NCBI RefSeq assembly: GCF_016653635.2
Contig: NZ_CP067420.1
Span: 1,619,501-1,683,500, forward strand
Source: Skermanella sp. TT6
GTDB taxonomy: Bacteria > Pseudomonadota > Alphaproteobacteria > Azospirillales > Azospirillaceae
Direction of reading: 5' to 3'
DNA length: 64,000 bases
Part shown: piece by piece, positions 34,512 through 41,930 of the stretch
How the letters are laid out: every line of letters starts with the position of its first letter
How positions within the stretch are numbered: the first letter of the stretch is position 1
Made by a program: the position numbers and the translations under genes
Notes under the pieces: model-generated
Database searches by the model: none
Seen by the model: the letters and a program-made list of their open reading frames with translations, nothing else
Told to the model about the DNA's origin: nothing

Positions 34512-35939
34512 TCAGACGTTCGCCTGGGCGAGGGCGTCCAGGTCAATCCTGGGCTTGGAGACCTCGAAGCCGCGCAGATAGCCCACGGGGTCGGCCGGAT
34601 CGAAGGTTCGGCCGTCGAGGAAGCGGTCCGGCCCCATGACGATGGGCCGGGTCGCGTCCGCCAGGGTCCAGGGCTCCGCCCGCGCTCCTTCCGACTTCCA
34701 GTCCACGGTCGGGTAGGCGACGCCCAGTTCCTTGGCGGCCTCGCGGTAGATGTCGGTGCGGAACACCGCCTCGGCGGTCCTGGCGAAGTTGATGGGCTGC
34801 TCGATCTGGCCCCAGCGCGCCATCTGCGTCAGGTACCACACCGCTTGGCTGCGCCACGGGAAATTGGCGGCGTAGCGGTGGAACACGTTGAAGTCCGGCA
34901 TCGGCAGCGCCGGTTCCTTGGGCGCGTACTGGAAGGTGCCGGTCATGGACATCTTGACCACGTCGGCCGGGGCGTTGACGTAGGCCTTCTGCGAGATGAT
35001 CTCGACCACCTCCATCCTGTTGCCCGGCTCGTCCATCCACTGCGCCGTCTCGATCAGCGCGCGGATCAGGGCCTTGTGGGTGTTGGGGTTGGCGTCGGCC
35101 CAGTCCTGGTTGACGCCGAAGACCTTCTCGATCTTGTTGTTCCAGATGTCGTAGTTCGTCACCAGGGTGCGGCCGATCCCGGCCTGCACGGCGCGGGCGT
35201 TCCACGGCTCGCCGACGCAGTATCCCTGGATGTTGCCGGCCTGGAGGTTGGCGACCATCTGCGGCGGGGGGATCACGATCAGGCGGACGTCCTCGTCCGG
35301 ATCGATCCCGGCCGAGGCCATCCAGTAGCGCAGTTCGTAATTGTGGGTGCTGACCGGGAACACCATGGCGAAGGTCAGCGGCTCCTTCCCGGCCTTCTTG
35401 TCGGCGTCGATCACCTTCTTCAGGGCGGCGGCGCCGACCGGGTGCTTCCTCATGGTCTCGGGGTCGATCTCGACCATGCGGTCGTAGAGGGCCGTCGAAA
35501 CGGTGATGGCGTTGCCGTTGAGGTCCATGGAGAACCCGGTGACCGTCGGCTTCTGGATCGCGCCGATGCCGAGCGTCGCGGCGAGCGGCATGCCGGCCAG
35601 CATGTGGGCGCCGTCGAGCGCCCCGATCATCACCTTGTCGCGGATATTGGCCCAGGACGCCTCCTTGGACAGCGCCACCTCCAGGCCGTGCTTCCCGAAG
35701 AAGCCTTTCTCGGAGGCGATCACCAGCGGCGCGCAGTCGGTCAGCGGGATGAAGCCCAGGGTCAGCTTCGTCTTCTCGATCCCGTCGGTGCCGGCCGCCC
35801 AGGCACCCGCCGGGGTGGCCGCCCTGATCGCGGAGAGCAGCGCCGCGGTGCCGGCGAGCGAGGCGCCGGCCTTGAGAATGCCGCGGCGGTCCTGCCGGGC
35901 GGTGAGCTTGGAGGTGAACAGTGCAGGGTCCTTGGACAT
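34512..35939 (-). CDS. nrtA: nitrate-binding protein of ABC transporter (NrtA)
   Basis: A 475-residue protein from the ATG at 35939, with GGAG six bases upstream. The N-terminus carries a twin-arginine-like export signal (QDRRGILKAGASLAGTAALLSAI, Ala-rich cleavage region near GAWAAG). The mature part is NrtA/CmpA-type (KLTLGFIPLTDCAPLVIASEKGFFGKHGLEVALSKEASWANIRDKVMIGALDGAHMLAGMPLA). It binds nitrate or nitrite in the periplasm. It is the first gene of the operon and lies behind the sigma-54 promoter and the ANTAR-type leader. Confidence 0.95.
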   Translation of the reverse strand: MSKDPALFTSKLTARQDRRGILKAGASLAGTAALLSAIRAATPAGAWAAGTDGIEKTKLTLGFIPLTDCAPLVIASEKGFFGKHGLEVALSKEASWANIRDKVMIGALDGAHMLAGMPLAATLGIGAIQKPTVTGFSMDLNGNAITVSTALYDRMVEIDPETMRKHPVGAAALKKVIDADKKAGKEPLTFAMVFPVSTHNYELRYWMASAGIDPDEDVRLIVIPPPQMVANLQAGNIQGYCVGEPWNARAVQAGIGRTLVTNYDIWNNKIEKVFGVNQDWADANPNTHKALIRALIETAQWMDEPGNRMEVVEIISQKAYVNAPADVVKMSMTGTFQYAPKEPALPMPDFNVFHRYAANFPWRSQAVWYLTQMARWGQIEQPINFARTAEAVFRTDIYREAAKELGVAYPTVDWKSEGARAEPWTLADATRPIVMGPDRFLDGRTFDPADPVGYLRGFEVSKPRIDLDALAQANV

Positions 35940-35970
35940 CGCTCGCTCCATCGGCCGAAATCTCGGCAAT

Positions 35971-36027
35971 AAAAAAGGCGCCGGAACGTCGAGCGGGCTG
36001 TTGGGAGCCGCTCGGCATTCGGACGCC
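35971..36027 (-). terminator. intrinsic terminator inside the nrtA leader (attenuator)
   Basis: On the minus strand a long, slightly imperfect stem (36027-36008 with 35996-35977) is followed by a run of six T at 35976-35971. The stem core CGAGCGG/CCGCTCG is perfect and the base GGCG/CGCC abuts the T-run. It lies only about 30 bases before the nrtA start, so read-through is required for any expression of the nitrate operon from the predicted promoter. Its 5' arm is shared with the third hexaloop hairpin, giving two mutually exclusive structures. Confidence 0.88.
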
Positions 36028-36101
36028 ATTATCCGGGGTAGGTCGTTCCGCCGTTGGACCGACACTGTCTCGTGCGCCTGGCGCTCCGCCATTGGATCGC
36101 C
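36020..36101 (-). promoter_or_regulatory. ANTAR-target leader RNA with three hexaloop hairpins
   Basis: Read on the minus strand, three hairpins follow the promoter. H1 is 36101-36080, GGCGATCC-[AATGGC]-GGAGCGCC (one A-G mismatch). H2 is 36063-36042, GTCGGTCC-[AACGGC]-GGAACGAC (one G-A mismatch). H3 is 36035-36020, CGGAT-[AATGGC]-GTCCG. All loops have six bases with A at position 1 and G at position 4, the signature bound by ANTAR proteins, which normally use two such hairpins. H2 and H3 are six bases apart, the classic P1/P2 geometry, and H3 overlaps the terminator's 5' arm. NasT, encoded just upstream, is the expected ligand: binding would hold H3 and block termination. Confidence 0.85.
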
Positions 36102-36122
36102 GCGCCGCACGCTATTCATACT

Positions 36123-36138
36123 AGCAAGCCATGTGCCA
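36123..36138 (-). promoter_or_regulatory. sigma-54 promoter of the nitrate assimilation operon
   Basis: The minus strand reads TGGCACATGGCTTGCT. This matches the sigma-54 consensus TGGCAC-N5-TTGCW with correct spacing between the -24 GG and -12 GC. The predicted start is near 36112, which gives a 173-base leader before nrtA and places H1 about 11 bases from the 5' end. Sigma-54 dependence implies an NtrC-type activator. Confidence 0.88.
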
Positions 36139-36242
36139 ACATTCGGCAGGCGCGGAAAGCCGCGGGGAGCCTGGTTTCCGCTCCAGCCGGGCCGTCCGAA
36201 CGGCCACCGAAATGCCTGCGATCCCGCCACTGCCGGTCAAAA

Positions 36243-36259
36243 ATTGTGCAGTGCGCAAT
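36243..36259 (-). promoter_or_regulatory. 17-bp near-palindrome upstream of the sigma-54 promoter
   Basis: ATTGTGCA-G-TGCGCAAT is an inverted repeat with one mismatch, about 140 bases upstream of the predicted transcription start, a normal enhancer distance. Its spacing does not fit the standard NtrC site well. It is nearly identical to the palindrome at 61079-61093 in front of the phasin promoter, so a shared regulator is possible. Confidence 0.45.
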
Positions 36260-36329
36260 TCTGCCTGGAAAATGATCAGGGGCCGGTCGGGCAAACCAAG
36301 CTATTTCAACGGTTTGGGTGACGGGCTCG

Positions 36330-36911
36330 TCAGCCCTTGAACAGTTGGGAGAGCGACAGGATGTTCTCGGCGATCTCCGCGAGGCGCTTGTTCTGGTCCA
36401 TGGCGAGCTTGCGGAGGAAGCGGTATGCCTCTTCTTCGGTCACGCCCTTGTGGGCCATCAGCAAGCCCTTGGCCCGCTCGACCACCTTGCGGTCGGCCAG
36501 CGCCGTCTTGGACCTGTCCAGTTCCTCCTGGAGCTTCCGGAACTTGGTGAACTGCACGATCGCGATCTGGAGGATCGACTTGACCATCTTGGGGCTGAGC
36601 CCGTCGGCGACATAGACGCTGACCCCGGTCTCGATGGCCTCGTTGATGAGCGTGCTGTCTTCCTGGGCAACGAACATCGCGATCGGCCGCGGGTTCTCGC
36701 GGTTGATCGTGATCAGGTTCTCCAGATAGTCGCGGTAGGGGGACTCCAGGTCGATGATGACCAGGTCCGGCCGGTGGGTCCTGATGCCCTCGCGCAGGTC
36801 GTCGTCCTTGCTGATGGTGGCGACCACGTCGTAACCGGCCTCCTTGAGGCCGGACAGGACGACATCGGACCTCTCGGGGTTCTCATCGACGACCAGAAGG
36901 CGCAATTCCAA
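36330..36911 (-). CDS. nasT: ANTAR-domain response regulator NasT
   Basis: A 193-residue protein. The receiver domain (residues 1-118) has the acidic pair D9/E10 and phospho-acceptor candidate D54 in DLVIIDLESP. A coiled linker (FRKLQEELDRSKTALADRKVVERAKGLLM) leads into an ANTAR RNA-binding domain with the conserved A-KGLLM, EEEAYRFLRKLAMDQNKRLAEIAENIL. In Azotobacter, Paracoccus and Bradyrhizobium, NasT antiterminates nitrate operons and is held by the nitrate sensor NasS until nitrate is present. Here nasT lies directly upstream of the nrtA regulatory region on the same strand. No nasS lies beside it. Confidence 0.92.
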   Translation of the reverse strand: MELRLLVVDENPERSDVVLSGLKEAGYDVVATISKDDDLREGIRTHRPDLVIIDLESPYRDYLENLITINRENPRPIAMFVAQEDSTLINEAIETGVSVYVADGLSPKMVKSILQIAIVQFTKFRKLQEELDRSKTALADRKVVERAKGLLMAHKGVTEEEAYRFLRKLAMDQNKRLAEIAENILSLSQLFKG

Positions 36912-37010
36912 CGTTCCTGTGGATTGTCATCACCGTTTCATCGCGCGGACGACAAGCAAGCCGTGGGCCACGGGGTGACGGCTGACGGGGACGCGTTGGG
37001 AGGTTCTATT

Positions 37011-37133
37011 TCTTGGCCACAGATGCACGCAGATGGGCGCAGATATGGTTCATGGACAAGCGCCGGCCGTCCTCGGAAGCGCCGGTATGCCGGAGCTCAT
37101 CCGAGTTTATCTGCGTCCATCTGTGGCCAGAAA
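37011..37133. repeat. inverted repeat of the GGCCACAGATG type
   Basis: TTGGCCACAGATG followed by GCAGATG and GCGCAGATA (37013-37045) recurs inverted as TATCTGCGTCCATCTGTGGCCA (in two pieces, 37108-37129) in the 243-base gap between nasT and psuG. Each arm also contains two or three direct copies of the CAGATG unit. It resembles dispersed extragenic repeats seen in many genomes and probably folds as RNA. No transposase is present. Confidence 0.6.
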
Positions 37134-37154
37134 ACCGGAAGCGCCGGCTACCCG

Positions 37155-38135
37155 TCAGTACCAGGGCCGCGTCCGCGTCAGGTGCGGCTTCGGCGGCAGC
37201 GCCGTCTCCGCGCTCAGTTCGGCATAGGCGTGGGCGATGGAGGCCGCCACGGCGGCGTTGTTGCGGACCAGGGCTATGTTGGCTTCCAGGCTGGCGCCGC
37301 CGGTCAGTTCCTCCAGGCGGGACAGCAGGAACGGGGTCACGTCCTTGCCCTTGACGCCCTGCGCGTCGGCATCGGCCAGCGCCCGGGCGATGGCGTCGTC
37401 GACGAAGTCCTGGTCGAGCGCCGCCGACTGCGGGATCGGGTTGGCGATCACGGCGCCGCCGTTCAGGCCGAGCTGCCACTTGGCGCGCAGGATCCGGGCG
37501 ACCATGGCCGGGCTGTCGCATCGGGACGCCAGCCGGATGCCGCTGGAGCGGGTGTAGAAGGCCGGCAGTTCGTCGGTGCCATAGCCCAGCACGGGAACGC
37601 CGCGGGTCTCCAGGTACTCGACCGTCTTGGGCAAATCGAGGATCGCCTTGGCGCCGGCGCAGACCACGGCGACGTTGGTGGTCGCGAGCTCGTCCAGGTC
37701 GGCGGAGATGTCCAGCGTGCTCTCCGCGCCCCGGTGGACGCCGCCGATGCCGCCGGTGGCGAAGACGGCGATCTCCGCCAGCGCGGCGCAGATCATGGTG
37801 GCGGCGACCGTGGTGGCGCCGTCGGCGCGGGTCGCGAGCGCCACCGGCAGGTCGCGCCGGCTCAGCTTCATGACCTCGCGGCCCTGGGCCTGGCTGTTGC
37901 CGAGATGCTCCAGGTCGTCGTCGGTCAGTCCGATGCGGATGCGGCCGTCGAGCACCGCGATCGTCGCCGGCACGGCGCCGCCGTCGCGGATGGTCTTTTC
38001 CATCAGGCGGGCCGTCTCCACGTTCCGCGGATAGGGCATGCCGTGGGAAATGATGGTCGACTCCAGCGCGACCACGGCCTTTCTGGCCTGGAGCGCCTCG
38101 GCGACCTCGGGGTGGATGGCTAGGTAATCGTGCAT
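37155..38135 (-). CDS. psuG: pseudouridine-5'-phosphate glycosidase
   Basis: A 326-residue PsuG, which splits pseudouridine 5'-phosphate reversibly into uracil and ribose 5-phosphate. Family-specific segments are VVALESTIISHGMPYPRNVETA near the start, TRADGATTVAATMICAALAEIAVFATGGIGGVHRGAESTLDISADL, and NGGAVIANPIP. It lies nine bases downstream of the PfkB kinase; together they form the two-step pseudouridine catabolic unit that recycles modified RNA bases. Confidence 0.95.
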   Translation of the reverse strand: MHDYLAIHPEVAEALQARKAVVALESTIISHGMPYPRNVETARLMEKTIRDGGAVPATIAVLDGRIRIGLTDDDLEHLGNSQAQGREVMKLSRRDLPVALATRADGATTVAATMICAALAEIAVFATGGIGGVHRGAESTLDISADLDELATTNVAVVCAGAKAILDLPKTVEYLETRGVPVLGYGTDELPAFYTRSSGIRLASRCDSPAMVARILRAKWQLGLNGGAVIANPIPQSAALDQDFVDDAIARALADADAQGVKGKDVTPFLLSRLEELTGGASLEANIALVRNNAAVAASIAHAYAELSAETALPPKPHLTRTRPWY

Positions 38136-38144
38136 GCCGGCAGT

Positions 38145-39080
38145 CTACGCGGATTTCCGCAAAAGTCCCGCGCGTTCGATGGCGAGATCGGCGTTGAGCG
38201 ACGGGTTCACCGTTTCGGCGGTCTCCACCGCCCAGGCGGCGCAGGCGAGGCCGATCCGCATGGCGTCCTCCATGGAATGGCCGCCGATCCGGCCGAAGAT
38301 CACCCCCGCCACCAGCGCGTCGCCGGCGCCCGTCACCTCGTGGACATCGACCGGCGGCGGCAGGAAGAAATCATAGTCGAAGGGGGAGGCGACGAAGGCT
38401 CCTTCCTGGCCGCGGGTGATCACCACGCTGCCCACGCCGTTGCACATCAGGCGGTAGCCGGCCTCGCACACGTCCAGGGGCGCGCGGATCGGAACGTGGG
38501 AGAGGTAGGCCGCCTCGTCCCCGTTGGCGAACAGCGTGTCGATGCCGCGCAGGATGCCCTGGAGCCGGGCGGCCTTGGCGACCGAGACGCAGTCCACGTA
38601 GACGGTGCAGCCCTCCGGCTTGCGGCGCAGCAGCAGGCGGAGCGACTCCGCCGGCAGGTTGCAGTCGATGAACCAGACCGGGATGCGCTCCAGGCGGGGC
38701 AGCAACGGCTCGATCAGCTCCGCCGTCAGCTCGTCGTAGATGCCCATGTCGGCCAGCCCGACCACCAGTTCGCCGCCGCGGTCGATCAGCGCGGTGTAGG
38801 AGGCCGTCGGCGAGGTGGCCGAACGGGTGCAGGCGTCCACGCCGATGCCCGCGTCGGCCAGCCCCTGGAGCACAGCGTCGCCCTCGCGGTCGGCGCCGAC
38901 CCGGCTGACCATCGTCACCGGAAGCCCCAGGCGGGCCAGGTTCTCCGCCACGTTGCGGGCGACCCCGCCCATTCCCAGCCGCATGCTGACGGGATTCGAA
39001 CTTCCCGGGACGACCGGACCGGCAGCGATGGCCTTGCGATCGATGTGGGCGGCACCGATGCAGGCGACGGTGGGCTCCAT
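38145..39080 (-). CDS. psuK: PfkB-family kinase, probable pseudouridine kinase
   Basis: 311 residues from the ATG at 39080 (AGGAGAGG eight bases upstream); the frame is open 59 codons further but without family similarity. The PfkB fold shows an N-terminal VACIGAAHIDRKAIA, the glycine motif GMGGVARNVAENLARLG, and the C-terminal active site VTGAGDALVAGVIFG with the catalytic Asp. It is operonic with psuG and so most likely phosphorylates pseudouridine to the PsuG substrate. The substrate assignment comes from this neighbourhood. Confidence 0.9.
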   Translation of the reverse strand: MEPTVACIGAAHIDRKAIAAGPVVPGSSNPVSMRLGMGGVARNVAENLARLGLPVTMVSRVGADREGDAVLQGLADAGIGVDACTRSATSPTASYTALIDRGGELVVGLADMGIYDELTAELIEPLLPRLERIPVWFIDCNLPAESLRLLLRRKPEGCTVYVDCVSVAKAARLQGILRGIDTLFANGDEAAYLSHVPIRAPLDVCEAGYRLMCNGVGSVVITRGQEGAFVASPFDYDFFLPPPVDVHEVTGAGDALVAGVIFGRIGGHSMEDAMRIGLACAAWAVETAETVNPSLNADLAIERAGLLRKSA

Positions 39081-39204
39081 GGGGTAAGCCTCTCCTTCGT
39101 GGAATCCTTCTAAAGAACAGGATGAACTTAGAACGGGTGATACCGCAAGAGCCGGGATGACGGCGGGTTTGGCTTTTTCCCGCGATGTTGCCCATATATC
39201 CACC

Positions 39205-40305
39205 ATGACCGCTCCGACCGCTCTCCCAGAAGCCTGGCCTCCCGAATCCTGGATCAAGGTGCTGCCCCAGGGTCTCTACGTCGAACCGGGCGACTTCTTC
39301 GTCGACCCGGTCCGCCCGGCCGCACGCGCCGTGATCACCCACGGCCACGCCGACCATGCCCGTCCGAACAACGAACGGGTGCTCGCGACCCCCGACACCC
39401 TGGCGATCATGCGCGCCCGCTACGGCGAGGCGGCGGGCGGGGCGCTCCAGCCGCTGCCCTATGGCGAGACGGTGCGCATCGGCGAGGTGGACGTCCGGTT
39501 CGTCCCGGCCGGCCATGTGCTGGGCAGCGCCCAGGCGGTGATGGAGTACCGGGGGTGCAGGATCGTCGTCTCGGGCGATTACAAGCGCCGGGCCGATCCG
39601 ACCTGCGCGCCGTTCGAGCCGGTGCCCTGCGACGTGTTCGTGACCGAGGCGACCTTCGGCCTGCCGGTGTTCCGCCACCCGCCGGACGGCGGCGAGATCG
39701 CCCGGCTGCTCCACTCGGTCGAGCTGTTCCCGGAGCGCAGCCACGTGGTCGGGGCCTACGCGCTCGGCAAGTGCCAGCGGGTGATCGCCCTGATCCGCCA
39801 GGCCGGCTACGACAAGCCGATCTTCCTCCACGGCGCGCACATCCCGCTGTGCAACCTCTACCGGGAGCTGGGGGTGGACCTGGGCGAACTGGTGCCGGCG
39901 ACCGGGCTGAAGAAGGATGCCTTCGTCGGCCATATCGTGATGGCGCCGCCCTCGGCGGTGGCGGACCGCTGGGCCCGCCGGCTGCCCGACCCCGTGGTCG
40001 CCATGGCCTCGGGCTGGATGACGGTGCGCCAGCGGGCCAGGCAGCGCGGCGTCGAGCTGCCGCTGGTGATCTCGGACCATGCCGACTGGGACGAGCTGTG
40101 CATGACCCTCGAGGAAGTCGGCGCCCCCGAGGTCTGGGTCACCCACGGGCGGGAGGAGGCGCTGGTCCATCACGCCACCGGCCGGGGCATCCGCGCCCGC
40201 GCCCTGGCGCTGGTCGGCTTCGACGAGGAGGGGCAGGGAGAGCTTCCCGACCTGGAGCAGCCGCCGGCGGCAGGGGCGGCCCCGGCCCAGGGGGCGCTGC
40301 TGTGA
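39205..40305 (+). CDS. ligase-associated DNA exonuclease (MBL-fold)
   Basis: A 366-residue metallo-beta-lactamase fold protein with the zinc motif HGHADH (46-51) and beta-CASP-type downstream motifs (VSGDYKR, VTEATFGLPVFRHP, ISDHADWDEL). It matches the Exo family that accompanies ATP-dependent ligases of the Lhr-associated bacterial DNA repair cassette and resembles eukaryotic SNM1/Artemis nucleases. The start at 39205 is preferred to an upstream ATG at 39157. The stop overlaps the ligase start by GTGA, indicating translational coupling. Confidence 0.9.
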   Translation: MTAPTALPEAWPPESWIKVLPQGLYVEPGDFFVDPVRPAARAVITHGHADHARPNNERVLATPDTLAIMRARYGEAAGGALQPLPYGETVRIGEVDVRFVPAGHVLGSAQAVMEYRGCRIVVSGDYKRRADPTCAPFEPVPCDVFVTEATFGLPVFRHPPDGGEIARLLHSVELFPERSHVVGAYALGKCQRVIALIRQAGYDKPIFLHGAHIPLCNLYRELGVDLGELVPATGLKKDAFVGHIVMAPPSAVADRWARRLPDPVVAMASGWMTVRQRARQRGVELPLVISDHADWDELCMTLEEVGAPEVWVTHGREEALVHHATGRGIRARALALVGFDEEGQGELPDLEQPPAAGAAPAQGALL

Positions 40306-41870
40306 AGCGGTTCGCCAAACTGATCGACGCCCTGGTCTTCACCCCGTCGCGCAACGGCAAGATCCGGCTGATGGCGGACTATTTCAGCCACACGCCCGAC
40401 CCTGAACGGGGCATCGCGCTGGCGGCGCTGACCGGCGGCCTGACCTTCACCGACGCCAAGCCGGCGGCGCTCCGCAACCTGGTCATGACGCGGGTCGATC
40501 CGGTGCTCTACGGCTGGTCCTACGACTTCGTCGGCGACACGGCGGAGACCATCTCCCTGATTTGGCCTCGGCGCCCCGGGGCCAACCACCAGCCGACCCT
40601 GGCGGAGGTGGTGGAGACGCTGGCCGAGACCAGGCGCGCCGACGTGCCCCGGCTGGTCGAGCGCTGGCTCGACGCGCTGGACGCCCAGGGCCGCTACGCC
40701 CTGATCAAGCTGATCACCGGCTCGCTGCGGATCGGCGTCTCGGCCCGCTTGGCCAAGACGGCGCTGGCCGAGTGGGGCGGCCAGAATGTCGACGACATAG
40801 AAGAGGTGTGGCACGGCCTGACGCCGCCCTACCTGCCGCTGTTCGCCTGGCTGGAAGGGCGGGAGGAGCGGCCCGCCGTCGGCGAGGGGGCGGGCTTCCG
40901 ACCCTTGATGCTGGCGAACCCGCTGGAGGACGAGGACATCGCGGCGCTGGACGCCGCCCTCTACCGGGCGGAATGGAAGTGGGACGGCATCCGGGTGCAG
41001 CTCGTCGCCAAAGGGGGTGAATGCCGGATCTATTCGCGCACCGGCGACGACATCGGCCCTGCCTTCCCCGACATGCTGGAGGCGATGGCGTTCGACGCCG
41101 TGCTGGACGGCGAGCTGCTGGTGCTGCGCGACGGCGCCGTGGCGCCCTTCAACGACCTTCAGCAGCGCCTCAACCGCAAGACCGTGACCGCCAGGATGCT
41201 GCTGGACTTCCCCGCCCATGTCCGGCTCTACGACATCCTGTTCGACGGGCCGGAGGATCTGCGGCAGCAGGGATTCGACGAGCGGCGCCGCCGGCTGGAG
41301 GACTGGTACGCCCGGACGCTTCCGCGCCGCATGGACCTGTCGCCCATGCTGCCCTTCTCGACCTGGGGCGAGCTGGCGGAGCTGCGCGACGGCGCGCGGG
41401 AGAGCTCCATCGAAGGCCTGATGCTGAAGCGGTTCGACAGCCCCTATGTCGCCGGTCGGCCGAAGGGGCCGTGGTTCAAGTGGAAGCGCGGGCCGCTGAC
41501 GCTGGACACCGTGCTGATGTACGCCCAGCGCGGCCACGGCAAGCGGTCGTCCTTCTATTCGGACTATACGTTCGGCGCCTGGAAGGGCGACGAGCTGGTG
41601 CCGGTCGGCAAGGCCTATTCCGGCTTCACCGACGAGGAACTGGGGATGCTGGACCGCTGGGTGCGCAACCACACGACCCGGCGCTACGGCCCGGTGCGCG
41701 AGGTCGAGCAGGGGTTGGTGCTGGAGGTGGCGTTCGACAGCGTCCACCGCTCGACGCGCCACAAGAGCGGGGTCGCCATGCGCTTCCCGCGCGTCGCCCG
41801 CATCCGCTGGGACAAGCCGCCGGCCGAGGCCGACCGGCTGGAGACCCTGGAAAAGCTAATCGTGGAGTAG
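40302..41870 (+). CDS. ATP-dependent DNA ligase (bacterial repair type)
   Basis: 522 residues from the GTG at 40302. The N-terminal helical DNA-binding region (KRFAKLIDALVFTPSRNGKIRLMADYF) precedes the adenylation domain, with the nucleotidyl lysine K226 in EWKWDGIRVQL. Further motifs include CRIYSRTGDD, DAVLDGELLVL, EGLMLKRFDSPYVAGR and WFKWKRGPLTLDTVLM. A C-terminal OB-fold completes it. This type seals nicks in a repair pathway together with the adjacent exonuclease; replicative ligation is by a separate NAD ligase. The usual Lhr helicase and metallophosphoesterase partners are not adjacent here. Confidence 0.94.
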   Translation: MKRFAKLIDALVFTPSRNGKIRLMADYFSHTPDPERGIALAALTGGLTFTDAKPAALRNLVMTRVDPVLYGWSYDFVGDTAETISLIWPRRPGANHQPTLAEVVETLAETRRADVPRLVERWLDALDAQGRYALIKLITGSLRIGVSARLAKTALAEWGGQNVDDIEEVWHGLTPPYLPLFAWLEGREERPAVGEGAGFRPLMLANPLEDEDIAALDAALYRAEWKWDGIRVQLVAKGGECRIYSRTGDDIGPAFPDMLEAMAFDAVLDGELLVLRDGAVAPFNDLQQRLNRKTVTARMLLDFPAHVRLYDILFDGPEDLRQQGFDERRRRLEDWYARTLPRRMDLSPMLPFSTWGELAELRDGARESSIEGLMLKRFDSPYVAGRPKGPWFKWKRGPLTLDTVLMYAQRGHGKRSSFYSDYTFGAWKGDELVPVGKAYSGFTDEELGMLDRWVRNHTTRRYGPVREVEQGLVLEVAFDSVHRSTRHKSGVAMRFPRVARIRWDKPPAEADRLETLEKLIVE

Positions 41871-41883
41871 GCGGGCAGCGAAA

Positions 41884-41908
41884 ACCCCGCCCCGGGAGGG
41901 GGCGGGGT
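41884..41908. terminator. bidirectional terminator between ligase and YciE-type gene
   Basis: ACCCCGCCCC (41884-41893) and GGGGCGGGGT (41899-41908) are exact complements around GGGAG. On the minus strand the stem is followed by TTTCG, giving with the closing T a four-T run; the plus strand has only a T/G mix. It lies between convergent genes. Confidence 0.8.
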
Positions 41909-41930
41909 GGTCTTCAGGTGTGCCGGAAGA

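Noticed and set aside
36243-36259. Calling the upstream palindrome a definite NtrC site
   Set aside because: The dyad spacing and half-sites differ from the NtrC consensus; kept only as an unassigned candidate site.
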